The notes under the pieces: generated by a model
What the model was told of the DNA's origin: nothing
Database searches by the model: none
What the model saw: only the letters and a program-made list of their open reading frames with translations
Assembly (NCBI RefSeq): GCF_006228125.1
Contig: NZ_VDFY01000121.1
Location: 1 to 64,000, forward strand
Direction: 5' to 3'
Source of the DNA: Micromonospora orduensis
GTDB lineage: Bacteria; Actinomycetota; Actinomycetes; Mycobacteriales; Micromonosporaceae
Length of the DNA stretch: 64,000 nucleotides
Shown here: one piece after another, positions 16,178 through 25,882 of the stretch
Position numbering within the stretch: the stretch's first letter is position 1
How the letters are laid out: each line of letters starts with the position of its first letter
Translations under genes and position numbers: made by a program

Positions 16178-16456
16178 TCAGCTCCACACCTTGGAGTTGC
16201 TCATCTCGGTGGAGACGTAGTTCTCGCGGGCGATCCCCACCGCGCCACCGATCTCGTTGAGGATCCGGTTGATGTCCCGGACCGCCGTGTCCCACTTGGC
16301 CTGGTGCTGCTCGTAGGCCACCCGGTCCTCGCCGTCCCAGTGCAGCTTGGACAGCATCGACCGCAGCGTGTCGAGCTTCTCGTCGATGGTCTTCGAGATC
16401 GCCTGCATCTGCTGGTTGCTGCTCTCGAGGACCGCGTAGTCAACCTTGATCGTCAC
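16178..16456 (-). CDS. WXG100-family ESX substrate (EsxA/B-like), distal gene
   Basis: This 92-residue helical-hairpin protein has the turn motif Trp40-Asp41-Gly42 (LHWDGED), i.e. a W-D-G form of WXG. The C-terminal YVSTE (Tyr80 to Glu84) matches the YxxxD/E type VII export signal. No Cys and no signal peptide, as usual for the family. Strong GGAGGAAATCGTG precedes the ATG at 16456. It is the second gene of a pair, 25 nt after the other WXG100 gene, and the two products probably form the secreted heterodimer. It lies between mycP and eccC. Confidence 0.93.
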   Translation of the reverse strand: MTIKVDYAVLESSNQQMQAISKTIDEKLDTLRSMLSKLHWDGEDRVAYEQHQAKWDTAVRDINRILNEIGGAVGIARENYVSTEMSNSKVWS

Positions 16457-16481
16457 GATTTCCTCCTCTGCTGGCTACGGA

Positions 16482-16790
16482 TCACGGGTTGAGAGCAGAG
16501 TGGAACTTGTCCAGCATCTGCTGCTGCTCTTCGTCGTTGACCTGGTGCGTCGTACCCGACTTGTCGAGCAGGTCGGCGATGCTGTCCATCGCCGTCAGCA
16601 GCTTGACGGTGTCCTCGTTCCAGCGCGTCATCAGCGACTGGAAGCCCGTGGACGCCTGACCCTTCCACGCCATGGCCAGGTCGTCGACCACGTTCCACAG
16701 CTTCTTCAGCTCGCCGTCGACCTCGCTGCGCGTGGACCGCACGTCACTCGCGGCGGTATGCAGAGTCGCAGCTTCGACCTCGAACGCCAT
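16482..16790 (-). CDS. WXG100-family ESX substrate (EsxA/B-like), proximal gene
   Basis: The 102-residue protein begins MAFEVEAATLHTAASDVR and has the WXG turn Trp42-Lys43-Gly44 (AMAWKGQAS) between two long helices. The C terminus is acidic and Gln-rich (NDEEQQQMLDKFHSALNP) and lacks the clear YxxxE seen in its partner, consistent with one signal per heterodimer. GGAAGGGTGTGAAGC precedes the ATG 16790. The 213 nt between this gene and the eccC stop (16791-17003) hold the promoter for the pair but no other gene that I can support. Confidence 0.93.
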   Translation of the reverse strand: MAFEVEAATLHTAASDVRSTRSEVDGELKKLWNVVDDLAMAWKGQASTGFQSLMTRWNEDTVKLLTAMDSIADLLDKSGTTHQVNDEEQQQMLDKFHSALNP

Positions 16791-17003
16791 GCTTCACACC
16801 CTTCCGTCTGTTGTGGTGGCGGCTTCGCCGCACCCCTCCCCCGCGGCAAGGCAGCAACACCCCACCGACGGACACTCCAGTGAAGACCGTAGCCGAACCG
16901 GTCCAGCCCCCGCAGCCCTGAGGCGGGCGTTCGATGGATGGTGGTGAATCAGGAATGCGACCGAATGCCCACCGTACGGAAGCCCCCGTTCACCACCGCC
17001 CGA

Positions 17004-20000
17004 TCAGGACGGCTCGGACCAGGCGGTCTGGATCAGCTGCTGACCGTCGCGCCGGCGCACGAGGGTGCCCCGACCCGGCGGCTGCGGGCTCGGCCGCAAC
17101 GCGCCGAAGACCGCGCCCTCCTCCCGGTTTCCGGACATCAGCAGGCCGGGCGAGTCCAGTTCGCGGAGCCGTTGCAGCACCGGCTCGTAGAGCGCGCGGG
17201 ACACACCGCCGACCCGCCGCGTCACCACCAGGTGCAGGCCGATGTCCCGAGCCTGCGGCAACAGCTCCAGCAGGGCGCTGAGCGGATTGCTGCCACCGGA
17301 GGCGACCAGGTCGTAGTCGTCCACCAGGATGTACAGGTCCGGACCCTTCCACCAACTGCGGTCCCGCAGCTGGGCGGTGGTCACGTCCGGGCCGGGCAGC
17401 CGGTTGGACAACGCGCTGCGGATCGAGCCGAGCCCCTGGGCGAACGCCTGGTTGGACGGCGCGTAGTCGAGCAGGTGGTCACCCTCCACCGCACCCAGCA
17501 GACCGCGCCGGTAGTCGGCGATCACCAGCCGGGCCTGCGCCGGCGTGTACCGCTCGGCGATGCCCCGGGCGATCAACCGCAGCAGGTTGGTCTTGCCGCA
17601 CTCCGCGTCGCCGAAGACCGTCAGGTGCGGCTCGTTCGCCAGGTCCAGGTAGACCGGCGCCAGCGCCGACTCGTTGACGCCGATCGGCAGGCCCGGCACC
17701 GACCGGTCGATGATCCGGGCCAGCTCACCCACCGGCAGCTTGCGCGGCAGCAGCCGCACCTTCGGCGCCGGTCGACCCGGCCAGTTCGCCGCCACGTGCC
17801 CGGCCAGGGCGATCGACGCCTCGGTCAGGTCGTCGATGTCCCGGCGGCCGTCGATCCGCGAGATGGCGGTGAGGAAATGCAGCTTGTCCCGGGTCAGGCC
17901 CCGCCCGGGCGCCTTCTCCGGCACGTTGGTCGCCGAGCGGCGGTCGATCTCCGACTCGGAGGCGTCACCCAGACGCAACTCCAGCTTGGTGCCGAGCAGA
18001 TCCCGCATGTTGATCCGGATCTCCGCCCACCGCACCGCCGTGAGCACCACGTGCACACCGAAACCGAGACCCCGGTTGGCGAGCGTGGTGATGGTCTGCT
18101 CGAGCTCCTCGTACTCCTGGCGCAGCGTGTTCCAGCCATCCACGACCAGGAACACGTCACCGAACGGATCGTCGGCGAACTCGCCGGCCGCCCGGCGACG
18201 GCGGTAGCTCGCCACCGAGTCGATGCCGTGCTGGGCGAAGCGCGCCTCCCGGTCGTCCAGCACCGCGACCACCTCGGCCACCGTCCGGCGTACCGCCTCC
18301 ACGTCCCGCCGGCCGGCCACCCCGGCCATGTGCGGCAGCCGCTCCATGCTGCGCAACGCGCCGCCGCCGAAGTCCAGGCAGAAGAACTGCACCTCACGGG
18401 GAGTGTGGGTGAGCGCCAGCGAGGCCAGCAGCGTACGCAGCATGGTGCTCTTGCCGCTCATCGAACGGCCCACGATGACCACGTTGCCGCCCGCTCCGGC
18501 CAGCTCGACCATCATCGGGTCACGGCGCTGCTCGTACGGGCGGTCGACCACGCCGACCGGCACGGTGAGCCGGCCCCGGCCCGGCCAGGACGCGGTGCAC
18601 AGCCCGTACGTCGGGTCCACGGCCAGCTGACCGAGCAGCTCACCCAGCCCCGGCGGATCGGCCAGCGGAGGCAGCCACACCTGGTGCGCCGGACGACCAC
18701 GGCCCTTGAGCTGGTCGATCAGCACGTCGAGCATCGCCACGGCCTTGCCGTCGGCCGGCTGTTCCGGCTCCGGCGTGGTGTCCACCGGCAGTTGCGGGGC
18801 CTGCGCCGGAATGAAGTCGAGCCCGTACGGCACGATCCGGCGCTGCACCAGCGCCTGCGACGCGGACGCCTGCTGCCCCGGCGCCCGGTACGCCCCCGAC
18901 ACGTACGCGGCCCGGAACCGCAGCATCGTGCTGGTGTCCGTCTTCAGGTAGCCGTGCCCCGGCGCGTTCGGCAGCTCGTACGCGTCCGGCACACCGAGGA
19001 CGATCCGGCTCTCCACCGCCGAGAAGGTCCGCAGACCGATCCGGTACGACAGGTGGGTGTCCAGGCCGCGCAGCTTGCCCTCTTCGAGGCGCTGGCTGGC
19101 CAGCAGCAGGTGCACGCCGAGCGAGCGGCCCAACCGGCCGATCATGACGAACAGGTCGATGAAGTCGGGCTTCGCGGCGAGCAGTTCGCTGAACTCGTCG
19201 CAGATGATCAGGAGGCTGGGCATCGGCGCCAACGGCTCGCCGGCCGAGCGGGCCTTCTCGTACTCGAAGCGGGAGACGTAGTTGCCGGCCGCCCGCAGCA
19301 GCTCCTGACGACGCACCATCTCGCCCGCGAGCGCGTCGCGCATGCGGTCGACAAGCGGCAGCTCGTCGGCCAGGTTGGTGATCACCGCGCTGGTGTGCGG
19401 CAGCGCCTCCAACGAGGCGAAGGTCGCACCACCCTTGAAGTCCACCAGGACGAAGTTCAGTTCCTCCGACGAGTGGGTGACCGCCAGCGCTGCCACCACC
19501 GTCCGCAGCAGCTCGCTCTTTCCGGAGCCGGTGGCGCCGATCACCAGGCCGTGCGGACCCATGCCCTCGTGCGCGGACTCCTTGAAGTCCAGCTCGACCA
19601 CGTTGCCGTCCGGGCCGACGCCGAGCGGGATGCGCAGCCGGTCCCGGTGGCCGCGTGGCCGCCAGGTCTGGCGGACGTCGACAGTCGCGGCGTCACCCAC
19701 GCCGAGCAGGTCCGGAAGCTCCATGCTGCGGGCCAGCGGTTCCTCGTTGCTGGTCTGCTGCTGGGAGAGCCGGTAGGGGGCGATCTGCCGGGCCAGCCCC
19801 TCGGCGGCCTCGGCGGTGAGCCGGTCCGGTCGGCCCAGCGGCGACGAGGTGGTGCCCCGGACCAGCTCCAGCGTGCTGCCGTCACCGACGTCGAGGCAGA
19901 GCAGCCAGCGACCGGCGTCGCGCGGCACCGTCCCGGACAGGTCGATCATCGTGGCGCCCAGCAGACCCGGGCCCAGCAGTTGGCCGGTCGGCGAGACCTC

Positions 20001-20969
20001 GCCACCGTCGATCACCACCACCAGGTGCGGCGCGGTGGTCAGCGGCTTGGCCTCCGGCGCGAACCGGGGCCGCCCGGCCAGCTCACCCGCGAGGGACTCC
20101 TCCGCCTCGGCGAGGCTCGCGAACACCAGCCGGCGCGCGCCGGCCGCGTCCGTACGTCCACTGTGGTGCGCGTGCGGCAGCCACTTCACCCAGTCCCAGA
20201 CCGACTGCCGGTCCGGTGCGGCGACCACCGCGATCACCAGGTCGTCCGGGGCGTGGAAGGTGGCCAGCTGACCCAGTGCCGCCCGGGTCAGGTCGAGCAC
20301 CGGCTCCCGGTCACCACGCAGCACGACCCGGCTGAACGCGCGCACCGACAGCGCGGTCGGCAGGTCGGGCACCGTGGAATGGGCGCGGACGAACCGGCGC
20401 AGCGCGATGGCGCTCATCGGCTCCAGGTCCTCCACCGGCTTGGTCTCCGGCGGAACGATCTCCACGGCCAGCCGCTGCGGGCCGAGCGCGATCCGGGTCT
20501 CGCCGAAGTCGTCCTCGGTGATCCGCCGCTCCCACAGCCGGCGGGACGCGGCGATCGACCAGAGCGCGTCCGGTTCCGGGTGCCGCCACGCCATCGCCGC
20601 CCGCTGCTGCTCCGCCGCGCGCCGGGTGCGCTTGCGCATCTGGGCCAGGTAACGCATGTAGTCGCGTCGGTCGGCGTTCAGCTCGGCCTTGTCCTTGCCG
20701 CCGCTGTTGGCCAGCGAACCGATCGCCATGCCGAGCATGGAGACACCGAACAGGCCACCGGCGACGTACGTCATCATGCCGCCGCCCTTGCCGGCGTAGA
20801 GGAACGCCATCGCGCCGACCCCGCAGAACATCGGCAGGATCATGAGCAGCTGCCCCATCCCGCGTGGTGTCGGCTCCGGCAGCTCGGGAGGGGACTCCAG
20901 CAGCACCTCACCACGCGGCAAGGCCGGTCCCGGCTGACGCGGGAGCCGGCGGAACACCACCGTGCTCAC
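17004..20969 (-). CDS. eccC: Type VII secretion ATPase EccC (fused EccCa-EccCb)
   Basis: I chose GTG 20969 ([14 protein letters not shown] as translated) because GGGGAGGAG lies 7 nt upstream and the sequence matches known EccC N termini. The frame extends upstream to 21248, but that part overlaps eccD. The 1321-residue protein has two N-terminal membrane helices (near residues 38-90) and three FtsK/SpoIIIE ATPase domains. Walker A motifs are [11 protein letters not shown] (about 478), [11 protein letters not shown] (about 833) and [11 protein letters not shown] (about 1119). Domain 1 has Walker [10 protein letters not shown]. It is the motor that recognises WXG substrates, as a single chain rather than split EccCa/EccCb. 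Divergent from eccD by 166 nt. Confidence 0.97.
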   Translation of the reverse strand: MSTVVFRRLPRQPGPALPRGEVLLESPPELPEPTPRGMGQLLMILPMFCGVGAMAFLYAGKGGGMMTYVAGGLFGVSMLGMAIGSLANSGGKDKAELNADRRDYMRYLAQMRKRTRRAAEQQRAAMAWRHPEPDALWSIAASRRLWERRITEDDFGETRIALGPQRLAVEIVPPETKPVEDLEPMSAIALRRFVRAHSTVPDLPTALSVRAFSRVVLRGDREPVLDLTRAALGQLATFHAPDDLVIAVVAAPDRQSVWDWVKWLPHAHHSGRTDAAGARRLVFASLAEAEESLAGELAGRPRFAPEAKPLTTAPHLVVVIDGGEVSPTGQLLGPGLLGATMIDLSGTVPRDAGRWLLCLDVGDGSTLELVRGTTSSPLGRPDRLTAEAAEGLARQIAPYRLSQQQTSNEEPLARSMELPDLLGVGDAATVDVRQTWRPRGHRDRLRIPLGVGPDGNVVELDFKESAHEGMGPHGLVIGATGSGKSELLRTVVAALAVTHSSEELNFVLVDFKGGATFASLEALPHTSAVITNLADELPLVDRMRDALAGEMVRRQELLRAAGNYVSRFEYEKARSAGEPLAPMPSLLIICDEFSELLAAKPDFIDLFVMIGRLGRSLGVHLLLASQRLEEGKLRGLDTHLSYRIGLRTFSAVESRIVLGVPDAYELPNAPGHGYLKTDTSTMLRFRAAYVSGAYRAPGQQASASQALVQRRIVPYGLDFIPAQAPQLPVDTTPEPEQPADGKAVAMLDVLIDQLKGRGRPAHQVWLPPLADPPGLGELLGQLAVDPTYGLCTASWPGRGRLTVPVGVVDRPYEQRRDPMMVELAGAGGNVVIVGRSMSGKSTMLRTLLASLALTHTPREVQFFCLDFGGGALRSMERLPHMAGVAGRRDVEAVRRTVAEVVAVLDDREARFAQHGIDSVASYRRRRAAGEFADDPFGDVFLVVDGWNTLRQEYEELEQTITTLANRGLGFGVHVVLTAVRWAEIRINMRDLLGTKLELRLGDASESEIDRRSATNVPEKAPGRGLTRDKLHFLTAISRIDGRRDIDDLTEASIALAGHVAANWPGRPAPKVRLLPRKLPVGELARIIDRSVPGLPIGVNESALAPVYLDLANEPHLTVFGDAECGKTNLLRLIARGIAERYTPAQARLVIADYRRGLLGAVEGDHLLDYAPSNQAFAQGLGSIRSALSNRLPGPDVTTAQLRDRSWWKGPDLYILVDDYDLVASGGSNPLSALLELLPQARDIGLHLVVTRRVGGVSRALYEPVLQRLRELDSPGLLMSGNREEGAVFGALRPSPQPPGRGTLVRRRDGQQLIQTAWSEPS

Positions 20970-21135
20970 GGCTGTCTCCTCCCCAGAAGCGGCCCTGACG
21001 ATGAGCCGCCGCGGACCGGAGTCTGCGGGTGGGCATCGTACGTGCACGCCATCGTAGGTAATCTCCCGTGGGCGCGGTGGACCCGCACCGCGGCACCGCG
21101 GCCCGCTGATCGTAGACGGACACCTGGAGGCCACT

Positions 21136-22533
21136 GTGGCGACGAAGACGGCGACCGGTGGTCTGAGCCGGATCACCATCGTGGCTCCCCGTACCCGGAT
21201 GGATCTGGCTCTGCCGTCGGACGTGCCGCTGGCCGACCTGCTCCCCACCCTGCTGCGGTACGCCGGTGAGGATCTGGCCGACGAGGGGGTACGGCACGGC
21301 GGCTGGGCACTGTCCAGATTGGGCGGTGCATCGCTGGACGGTGGCCGTACGGCGGTGCAGCTCGGCGTCCGCGACGGCGAGGTCCTCTACTTCAACCCCC
21401 GCTCGGCCGCGGCCCCGGAGATCGTCTTCGACGACGTGGTGGACGCGGTGGCCACCGCCACCAACCAGCGACCCGGCGCCTGGCAGGCCGACGCGAGCCG
21501 GAGCTTCGCGGTGCTGTTCGCGGCGGCGGCGCTGGGTGCCGGCGCGCTGGCGGCGCTCTTCGCCGGCCCACCGCACCTGCCCGGCGCGGTGGCCGCCCTC
21601 CTGGTGGCGGTGGCGCTGCTGGTCGGTGCGGCGGTGCTGTCCCGGGCCGCCGGTGACAGCCGGACGGGTGCGGTGCTGGCCATGGTCGGCCTGGTGCACG
21701 CCGGCACCGGCGGTCTGCTGCTGCTCGCCGGTGACCGGCCGCTGACCGACCTGGCGAGCCCGCACGTCCTGCTCGCGGCGACCGCCGCGGTGGTCGCCGG
21801 GGCGGTGGCCGTGCTGGCGGTGGGTGACCGGTACCCACTCTTCTTCGCCTCGATCGGCGTGGGTGCGGCGACCGGCGTGGGCGCCCTGCTCTGCCTGGCC
21901 TTCGGCATCGACGCGCCGGCCGCGGCGGCGGTGGTGGCGGCTGTCGCGTTCGGTGTGGTGCCGGCGCTGCCGATGGCGGCGTACCGGCTGGCCCGGCTGC
22001 CGGTGCCGTCGATCCCGACCGGCCCGGAGGACCTGAAGACCGACAGCGAGTCGGTCGACGGCCGGCAGGTGCTCCAGCAGAGCGAACGCGCCGACGAGTT
22101 CCTGACCGGTCTGCTGTGGACCGTATCGGTCCTGGTCCTCGGCGCGGAACTGGTGCTCGCCCTGGACGGGCGCCTGCCGGCGGTGCTGCTCTGCCTGGTG
22201 CTGGGGCTCCTCTCGCTGCTGCGGGCCCGGCCACTGCTGGGCCGGGCGCAGCGCGTCCCGGTGCTGCTCGCCGGCACGGCGGGGCTGGGTCTGGCCGCCG
22301 CGGCCACCTTCGCCGACGGGTCCCTGCCGGTCCGCCTCGGCCTGGTCCTCGGTGGGCTGCTGCTGGCCGCCGTGATCAGCCTGGTCTACGGGCTGAGCGT
22401 CGCCGGCAAGCGCATCTCGCCGGTCTGGGGCCGGCTGCTCGACATCGTCGAGATCCTGCTGATCATCTCGCTGGTGCCGCTCGCCGTCTGGGTCTGCGGG
22501 CTGTACGGCTGGATCGTCAACCTGCGGCCCTGA
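21136..22533 (+). CDS. eccD: Type VII secretion channel protein EccD
   Basis: The 465-residue protein starts at GTG 21136 with CTGGAGG upstream. Residues about 12-95 form the ubiquitin-like (YukD) cytosolic domain ([20 protein letters not shown], then DGEVLYFNP). Eleven or so membrane helices follow from residue 125 to the end, interrupted by a soluble loop near 290-320 ([14 protein letters not shown]). This is the EccD layout, the central membrane-pore component of ESX complexes. It is convergent with eccE (28-nt gap) and divergent from eccC. Confidence 0.95.
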   Translation: MATKTATGGLSRITIVAPRTRMDLALPSDVPLADLLPTLLRYAGEDLADEGVRHGGWALSRLGGASLDGGRTAVQLGVRDGEVLYFNPRSAAAPEIVFDDVVDAVATATNQRPGAWQADASRSFAVLFAAAALGAGALAALFAGPPHLPGAVAALLVAVALLVGAAVLSRAAGDSRTGAVLAMVGLVHAGTGGLLLLAGDRPLTDLASPHVLLAATAAVVAGAVAVLAVGDRYPLFFASIGVGAATGVGALLCLAFGIDAPAAAAVVAAVAFGVVPALPMAAYRLARLPVPSIPTGPEDLKTDSESVDGRQVLQQSERADEFLTGLLWTVSVLVLGAELVLALDGRLPAVLLCLVLGLLSLLRARPLLGRAQRVPVLLAGTAGLGLAAAATFADGSLPVRLGLVLGGLLLAAVISLVYGLSVAGKRISPVWGRLLDIVEILLIISLVPLAVWVCGLYGWIVNLRP

Positions 22534-22561
22534 CCCGGCCGACCGGGCGACGCCGGGACGG

Positions 22562-23749
22562 TCAGCGCAGCTGCGGGCGGGTGGACCCGCCAAGCGTCCA
22601 CCCGACCGGAGCGCTGGCGTAGACGCCGGGGCCGTGCTGACCGTCCACCGGTCGGGCCGACGCTCCGGCGCGATCGGTCACCTCCCGCACCGCCCTGACC
22701 AGCGCCTCCACGTGGTTGTCCATGGCCGCGACCCGCAGCAGCGGCGCCGCCACCCGGCCGTCCGCCGACACCGACACGGCCACCGTGTGCGACGGCGCCG
22801 AGGTGGCGGTGATCGCGTCCACCAGTGGGCCGAGCGGCGCGTCCGGGCGACCCCGCAGGGCCATGCAGCGGTGCGTCCAGCCGCCGCCGCGCAGCCCCTG
22901 CCAGGTCTCCGTCGGTGGCTCCGGCACCAGGTCCAGCCCGGCGGCCGAGACCACCGCCGAGCGCAGCTCGTCGCGGCCCAGCGGACGGTGGGACAGGCCG
23001 GCGGCGGTCAGCGCCTTGCCGAGCCGGCCGATCCCGGCGGCCAACGTCCGGTGCACACCGGGCAGACCGCCGCCCCGGCTCACCGCCTCCACCCGGGCGT
23101 CCCGCACGGTGAGTCGCAGCGCCACCCAGACGGTCCGGTGCGCCGCCGGAGGCGCGCCGGGCGCCGGATACCAGACCAGGGTGTGCGCGACGACCTGGGT
23201 ACGGGACACCGGCGCGGCGAAGTCCCTGAGCACCCGCAGCGCGCGGTCCACCATGGACGCCTCGACCGAGCCGACCGCCCCGCCGCTGCCCGACTGCAGC
23301 GCGATCACCGCGAACCAACCGTGGTCGTCCTGCCCGATGCCGAGGCGGGTGCCCCGGTCGGTCAACTCGATGACGCTCAGCTCGGGGGCCAGCGCGGCCA
23401 GCCGTGGATCGGCCGCGGAGCCGCCCTTCAGCGCCGCCGCGGCCCGTTCGCGGCGTCGCCGCAGCCGCCGACGCAGCAGCAGGTCCTCGAACCACCAGCG
23501 CCCGCCACGGCGGGCGAAGACGGCCAGGACGACGAGCGCCGCCACGGTGCCCACCGCCGCGAGCAGCCAGACCGGCCCGGCGGTCGAGGCCCAGACGGCG
23601 ATGGCGCACAACTCCAGCAGGACGAGCTGCCCGACGAGCACCGGGCCGACCCGGCCCCGACCGGGCCGGTCGGCCGACGGCGTCGCCCGTGGCGGGACGT
23701 CGGACGGGCTCGTGTCCGCTCGGACGGGTCGCGCCTGAACCTGCGTCAT
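22562..23749 (-). CDS. eccE: Type VII secretion protein EccE
   Basis: I chose ATG 23749 (MTQVQARPVRADTS) with AGGAGGGACAG upstream; in-frame sequence further upstream would overlap the divergent eccB promoter. The 395-residue protein has two N-terminal membrane helices (about residues 36-75). A basic linker (RRRLRRRRERAAAAL) and a soluble domain of about 300 residues follow, with WFAVIALQSG and TLVWYPAPG, typical of the EccE family peripheral ESX component. The C terminus ends GVYASAPVGWTLGGSTRPQLR. Its gene is divergent from eccB. Confidence 0.9.
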   Translation of the reverse strand: MTQVQARPVRADTSPSDVPPRATPSADRPGRGRVGPVLVGQLVLLELCAIAVWASTAGPVWLLAAVGTVAALVVLAVFARRGGRWWFEDLLLRRRLRRRRERAAAALKGGSAADPRLAALAPELSVIELTDRGTRLGIGQDDHGWFAVIALQSGSGGAVGSVEASMVDRALRVLRDFAAPVSRTQVVAHTLVWYPAPGAPPAAHRTVWVALRLTVRDARVEAVSRGGGLPGVHRTLAAGIGRLGKALTAAGLSHRPLGRDELRSAVVSAAGLDLVPEPPTETWQGLRGGGWTHRCMALRGRPDAPLGPLVDAITATSAPSHTVAVSVSADGRVAAPLLRVAAMDNHVEALVRAVREVTDRAGASARPVDGQHGPGVYASAPVGWTLGGSTRPQLR

Positions 23750-23910
23750 CGCTGACTGTCCCTCCTGCACGGTACGGCTCTGCGCCGGGCCGGTCCGGTG
23801 CCGGCCACGGGCGGTGGCCCCGAAGACCCGCCGTCGGCCCCTTATCGTAGGGAAGCCCGCGACGGCACCCCGAGGACATCGTCGCGGATCCACCCCGCCG
23901 GAGGTAAGTC

Positions 23911-25425
23911 ATGCGGACCCGCCGCGATCAGGTGCAGGCGTACCGCTTCGTCACCCGCCGGATCGTCTCCGCACTGCTGTCGGGCGATCCGGAGACCACA
24001 AACCTGCCGATGCGACGGCTCGGCATGGCGGTCTTCGGCAGCGTGATCGCCGCCGCGGTGGTGCTCGGGGGTGTGGGCGCCTACGGTCAGTTGACCGGCA
24101 ACACCGCGCCGCTTGAGGACAAGACGCTTGTCATCGAACGGGAGACCGGCGCGACGTACGTGTTCGTGGGCGGGCAGTTGTACCCGGCCCTCAACTACAC
24201 CTCCGCGCGGCTGATCCTGAACGTGGCGGACCCGACGGTGCGGACGATGTCCCAGGCGTCGCTGCGGGACCGCCCGCGTGGTCGTACGCTCGGCATCGTC
24301 GGCGCCCCGGACGCGTTGCCGGACCGCAAGTCGTTGACCGGGCTGCCCTGGTCGGTCTGCGACGTGCCGGACCCGACCGACCCACAGCGGTCCAGGACCC
24401 GGGTCGTCATCGACCGGGCGCTGCCCGGTGGCGTGCCGCTCGGCGACCGGGCCGTACTGGTCACTATGGACGGTCAGCGGTACCTACTGACCGGCGACGC
24501 CCGGCTCCAGGTGCTCGGCGGCGACCAGACGATCGCGGCGCTGCGGATGCCGAACGCCACGCAGCTGCGCGTCGGGCAACAGCTGCTCAACGCCGTACCG
24601 GCCGGGCCTGCCCTGCGCAAGCCGACGTTGCCCGGCGAGGGCGACCGGAGCGGGCTGAGCGTCGGCGACCGGCCGTCCACCATCGGCCAGGTCTTCCAGG
24701 CCGCCGGCCGCTACTACGTGCTGACCCGCGAGGGGCTCGTCTCGATCACCGAGATCACCGCCCTGTTGATGATCAGCGGTGGTGGTCAGATCACCGAGAT
24801 CACGCCGGACCAGGCCGGCCGGCTGCTGACCGAGCAGCGGGTGGAGGAGGACGGCCTGCCGGAGACGCTGCCGACCCTGTACCCGGCCCGCGTGGGGCAG
24901 ACCACGCTGTGCGCGACGTACCGGGCGGGCACCGGCGGCGGCCCGCCGGTCACCACGCTGGAGGTCTTCGACCGGGCGCCGGCGGAGCTGACCGCGACCG
25001 ATCCCGGTCCGGTGCCGGTGCGCCAGACCGCCCGGGACGCGGTACGCACCGCCGAGGCGGTCCTGCTGCCCGGCGGTAAGGGCGTCCTCGCGCAGGCCGC
25101 GCCCGGCGCCGGGACCAGCGGTTCCGGCGCGGCCGGATCGACGGTCTACCTGATCAGCCCGCAGGGCGTCCGGTACCCGCTCGCGTCGACCGAGACGCTG
25201 GCCGTGCTCGGCTACGCGGGGGTCACCCCGCTCGCCGTGCCCGGCGCGCTGCTCGCCCTGATCCCCACCGGGCCCACTCTGGACCCGGAGGACGCGGCGG
25301 CCTTCTTCGCCCCCGAGGGCGAAGGGCCCACCACGACCGCCCCGAGCCCATCCGCCAGCGGCACGTCCTCGAACGGTGGTGCCGGCGGGGGCCCGCCGGC
25401 CGCATCGACCGACGCCGACGGTTGA
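23911..25425 (+). CDS. eccB: Type VII secretion protein EccB
   Basis: The 504-residue protein opens MRTRRDQVQAYRFVTRRIVS, the conserved EccB start, and has a single membrane helix at about 39-61 (MAVFGSVIAAAVVLGGVGAY). A large external domain follows, with repeats such as TYVFVGGQLYPALNYTSARL and paired Cys (SVCDVP, TTLCATY). A Pro/Ser/Thr-rich tail comes last. EccB bridges the ESX membrane complex to the outside. GGAGG lies 8 nt before ATG 23911. It is followed 88 nt later by two WXG-like genes on the same strand. Confidence 0.96.
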   Translation: MRTRRDQVQAYRFVTRRIVSALLSGDPETTNLPMRRLGMAVFGSVIAAAVVLGGVGAYGQLTGNTAPLEDKTLVIERETGATYVFVGGQLYPALNYTSARLILNVADPTVRTMSQASLRDRPRGRTLGIVGAPDALPDRKSLTGLPWSVCDVPDPTDPQRSRTRVVIDRALPGGVPLGDRAVLVTMDGQRYLLTGDARLQVLGGDQTIAALRMPNATQLRVGQQLLNAVPAGPALRKPTLPGEGDRSGLSVGDRPSTIGQVFQAAGRYYVLTREGLVSITEITALLMISGGGQITEITPDQAGRLLTEQRVEEDGLPETLPTLYPARVGQTTLCATYRAGTGGGPPVTTLEVFDRAPAELTATDPGPVPVRQTARDAVRTAEAVLLPGGKGVLAQAAPGAGTSGSGAAGSTVYLISPQGVRYPLASTETLAVLGYAGVTPLAVPGALLALIPTGPTLDPEDAAAFFAPEGEGPTTTAPSPSASGTSSNGGAGGGPPAASTDADG

Positions 25426-25513
25426 GCCGCATCCACGGGTCGCCCGGGATCGCGGCGGTGGACTAACCTGGGATCCGCTGACGGTTGTCAACCAGAACGA
25501 CGGGGATGTTGCC

Positions 25514-25882
25514 ATGACCGGGCGCACGGAAGTCGACCTGCTGTCCTTTGAGGACTTCCACAAGAACCTGGCCGCCCGGCTGAGCCAAGCCGAGTCGGTG
25601 CTGCGCAAGCTCAACACCGAGATGCAGTGCCGGCCACCGGCGTTGGGCTCGTTCACCGACGCCACCGACAACGCGCGTCGCTACAGCGCCGTCCACCAGT
25701 CCTACGTCGAGCAGGCCGAACGCCTGCGGCAGGCCGTGCTGGCGGCACAGCAGGCCACCGGCACGATCCTGGCCAACTACCGCACCGCCGAGGCGCGGAA
25801 CGCGGCAAACGCCACCGACATCACCGCCGCGTTGACCGGCGTCCAGCAGGCGTTGGAGCCGAAGGGGGACGGGCGTGTCTGA
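25514..25882 (+). CDS. Small helical ESX-associated protein (WXG/EspC-like)
   Basis: This 122-residue, Cys-free, all-helical protein starts at ATG 25514 (MTGRTEVDLLSFEDFHKNLA). It has two long Ala/Glu/Arg-rich helices with a turn near PALGSFTDATDN, and YRTAE resembles the YxxxE export motif. It lacks a canonical WXG. Its length and position directly after eccB, with an 8-nt overlap into the next WXG-containing gene, suggest a type VII secreted partner protein or chaperone, comparable to EspC-like proteins. The family assignment is by architecture only. Confidence 0.75.
   Translation: MTGRTEVDLLSFEDFHKNLAARLSQAESVLRKLNTEMQCRPPALGSFTDATDNARRYSAVHQSYVEQAERLRQAVLAAQQATGTILANYRTAEARNAANATDITAALTGVQQALEPKGDGRV

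Noticed and set aside
20970-21248. N-terminal extension of EccC to 21248
   Set aside because: Covers the divergent eccD promoter and its coding start; GTG 20969 carries the typical EccC N terminus and Shine-Dalgarno.
16938-21269. Very long open frame (about 1,440 codons) on the strand opposite eccC
   Set aside because: It is His/Gln/Arg-rich with no recognisable domain and exactly mirrors a real EccC gene; in high-GC DNA the antisense frame lacks stops.
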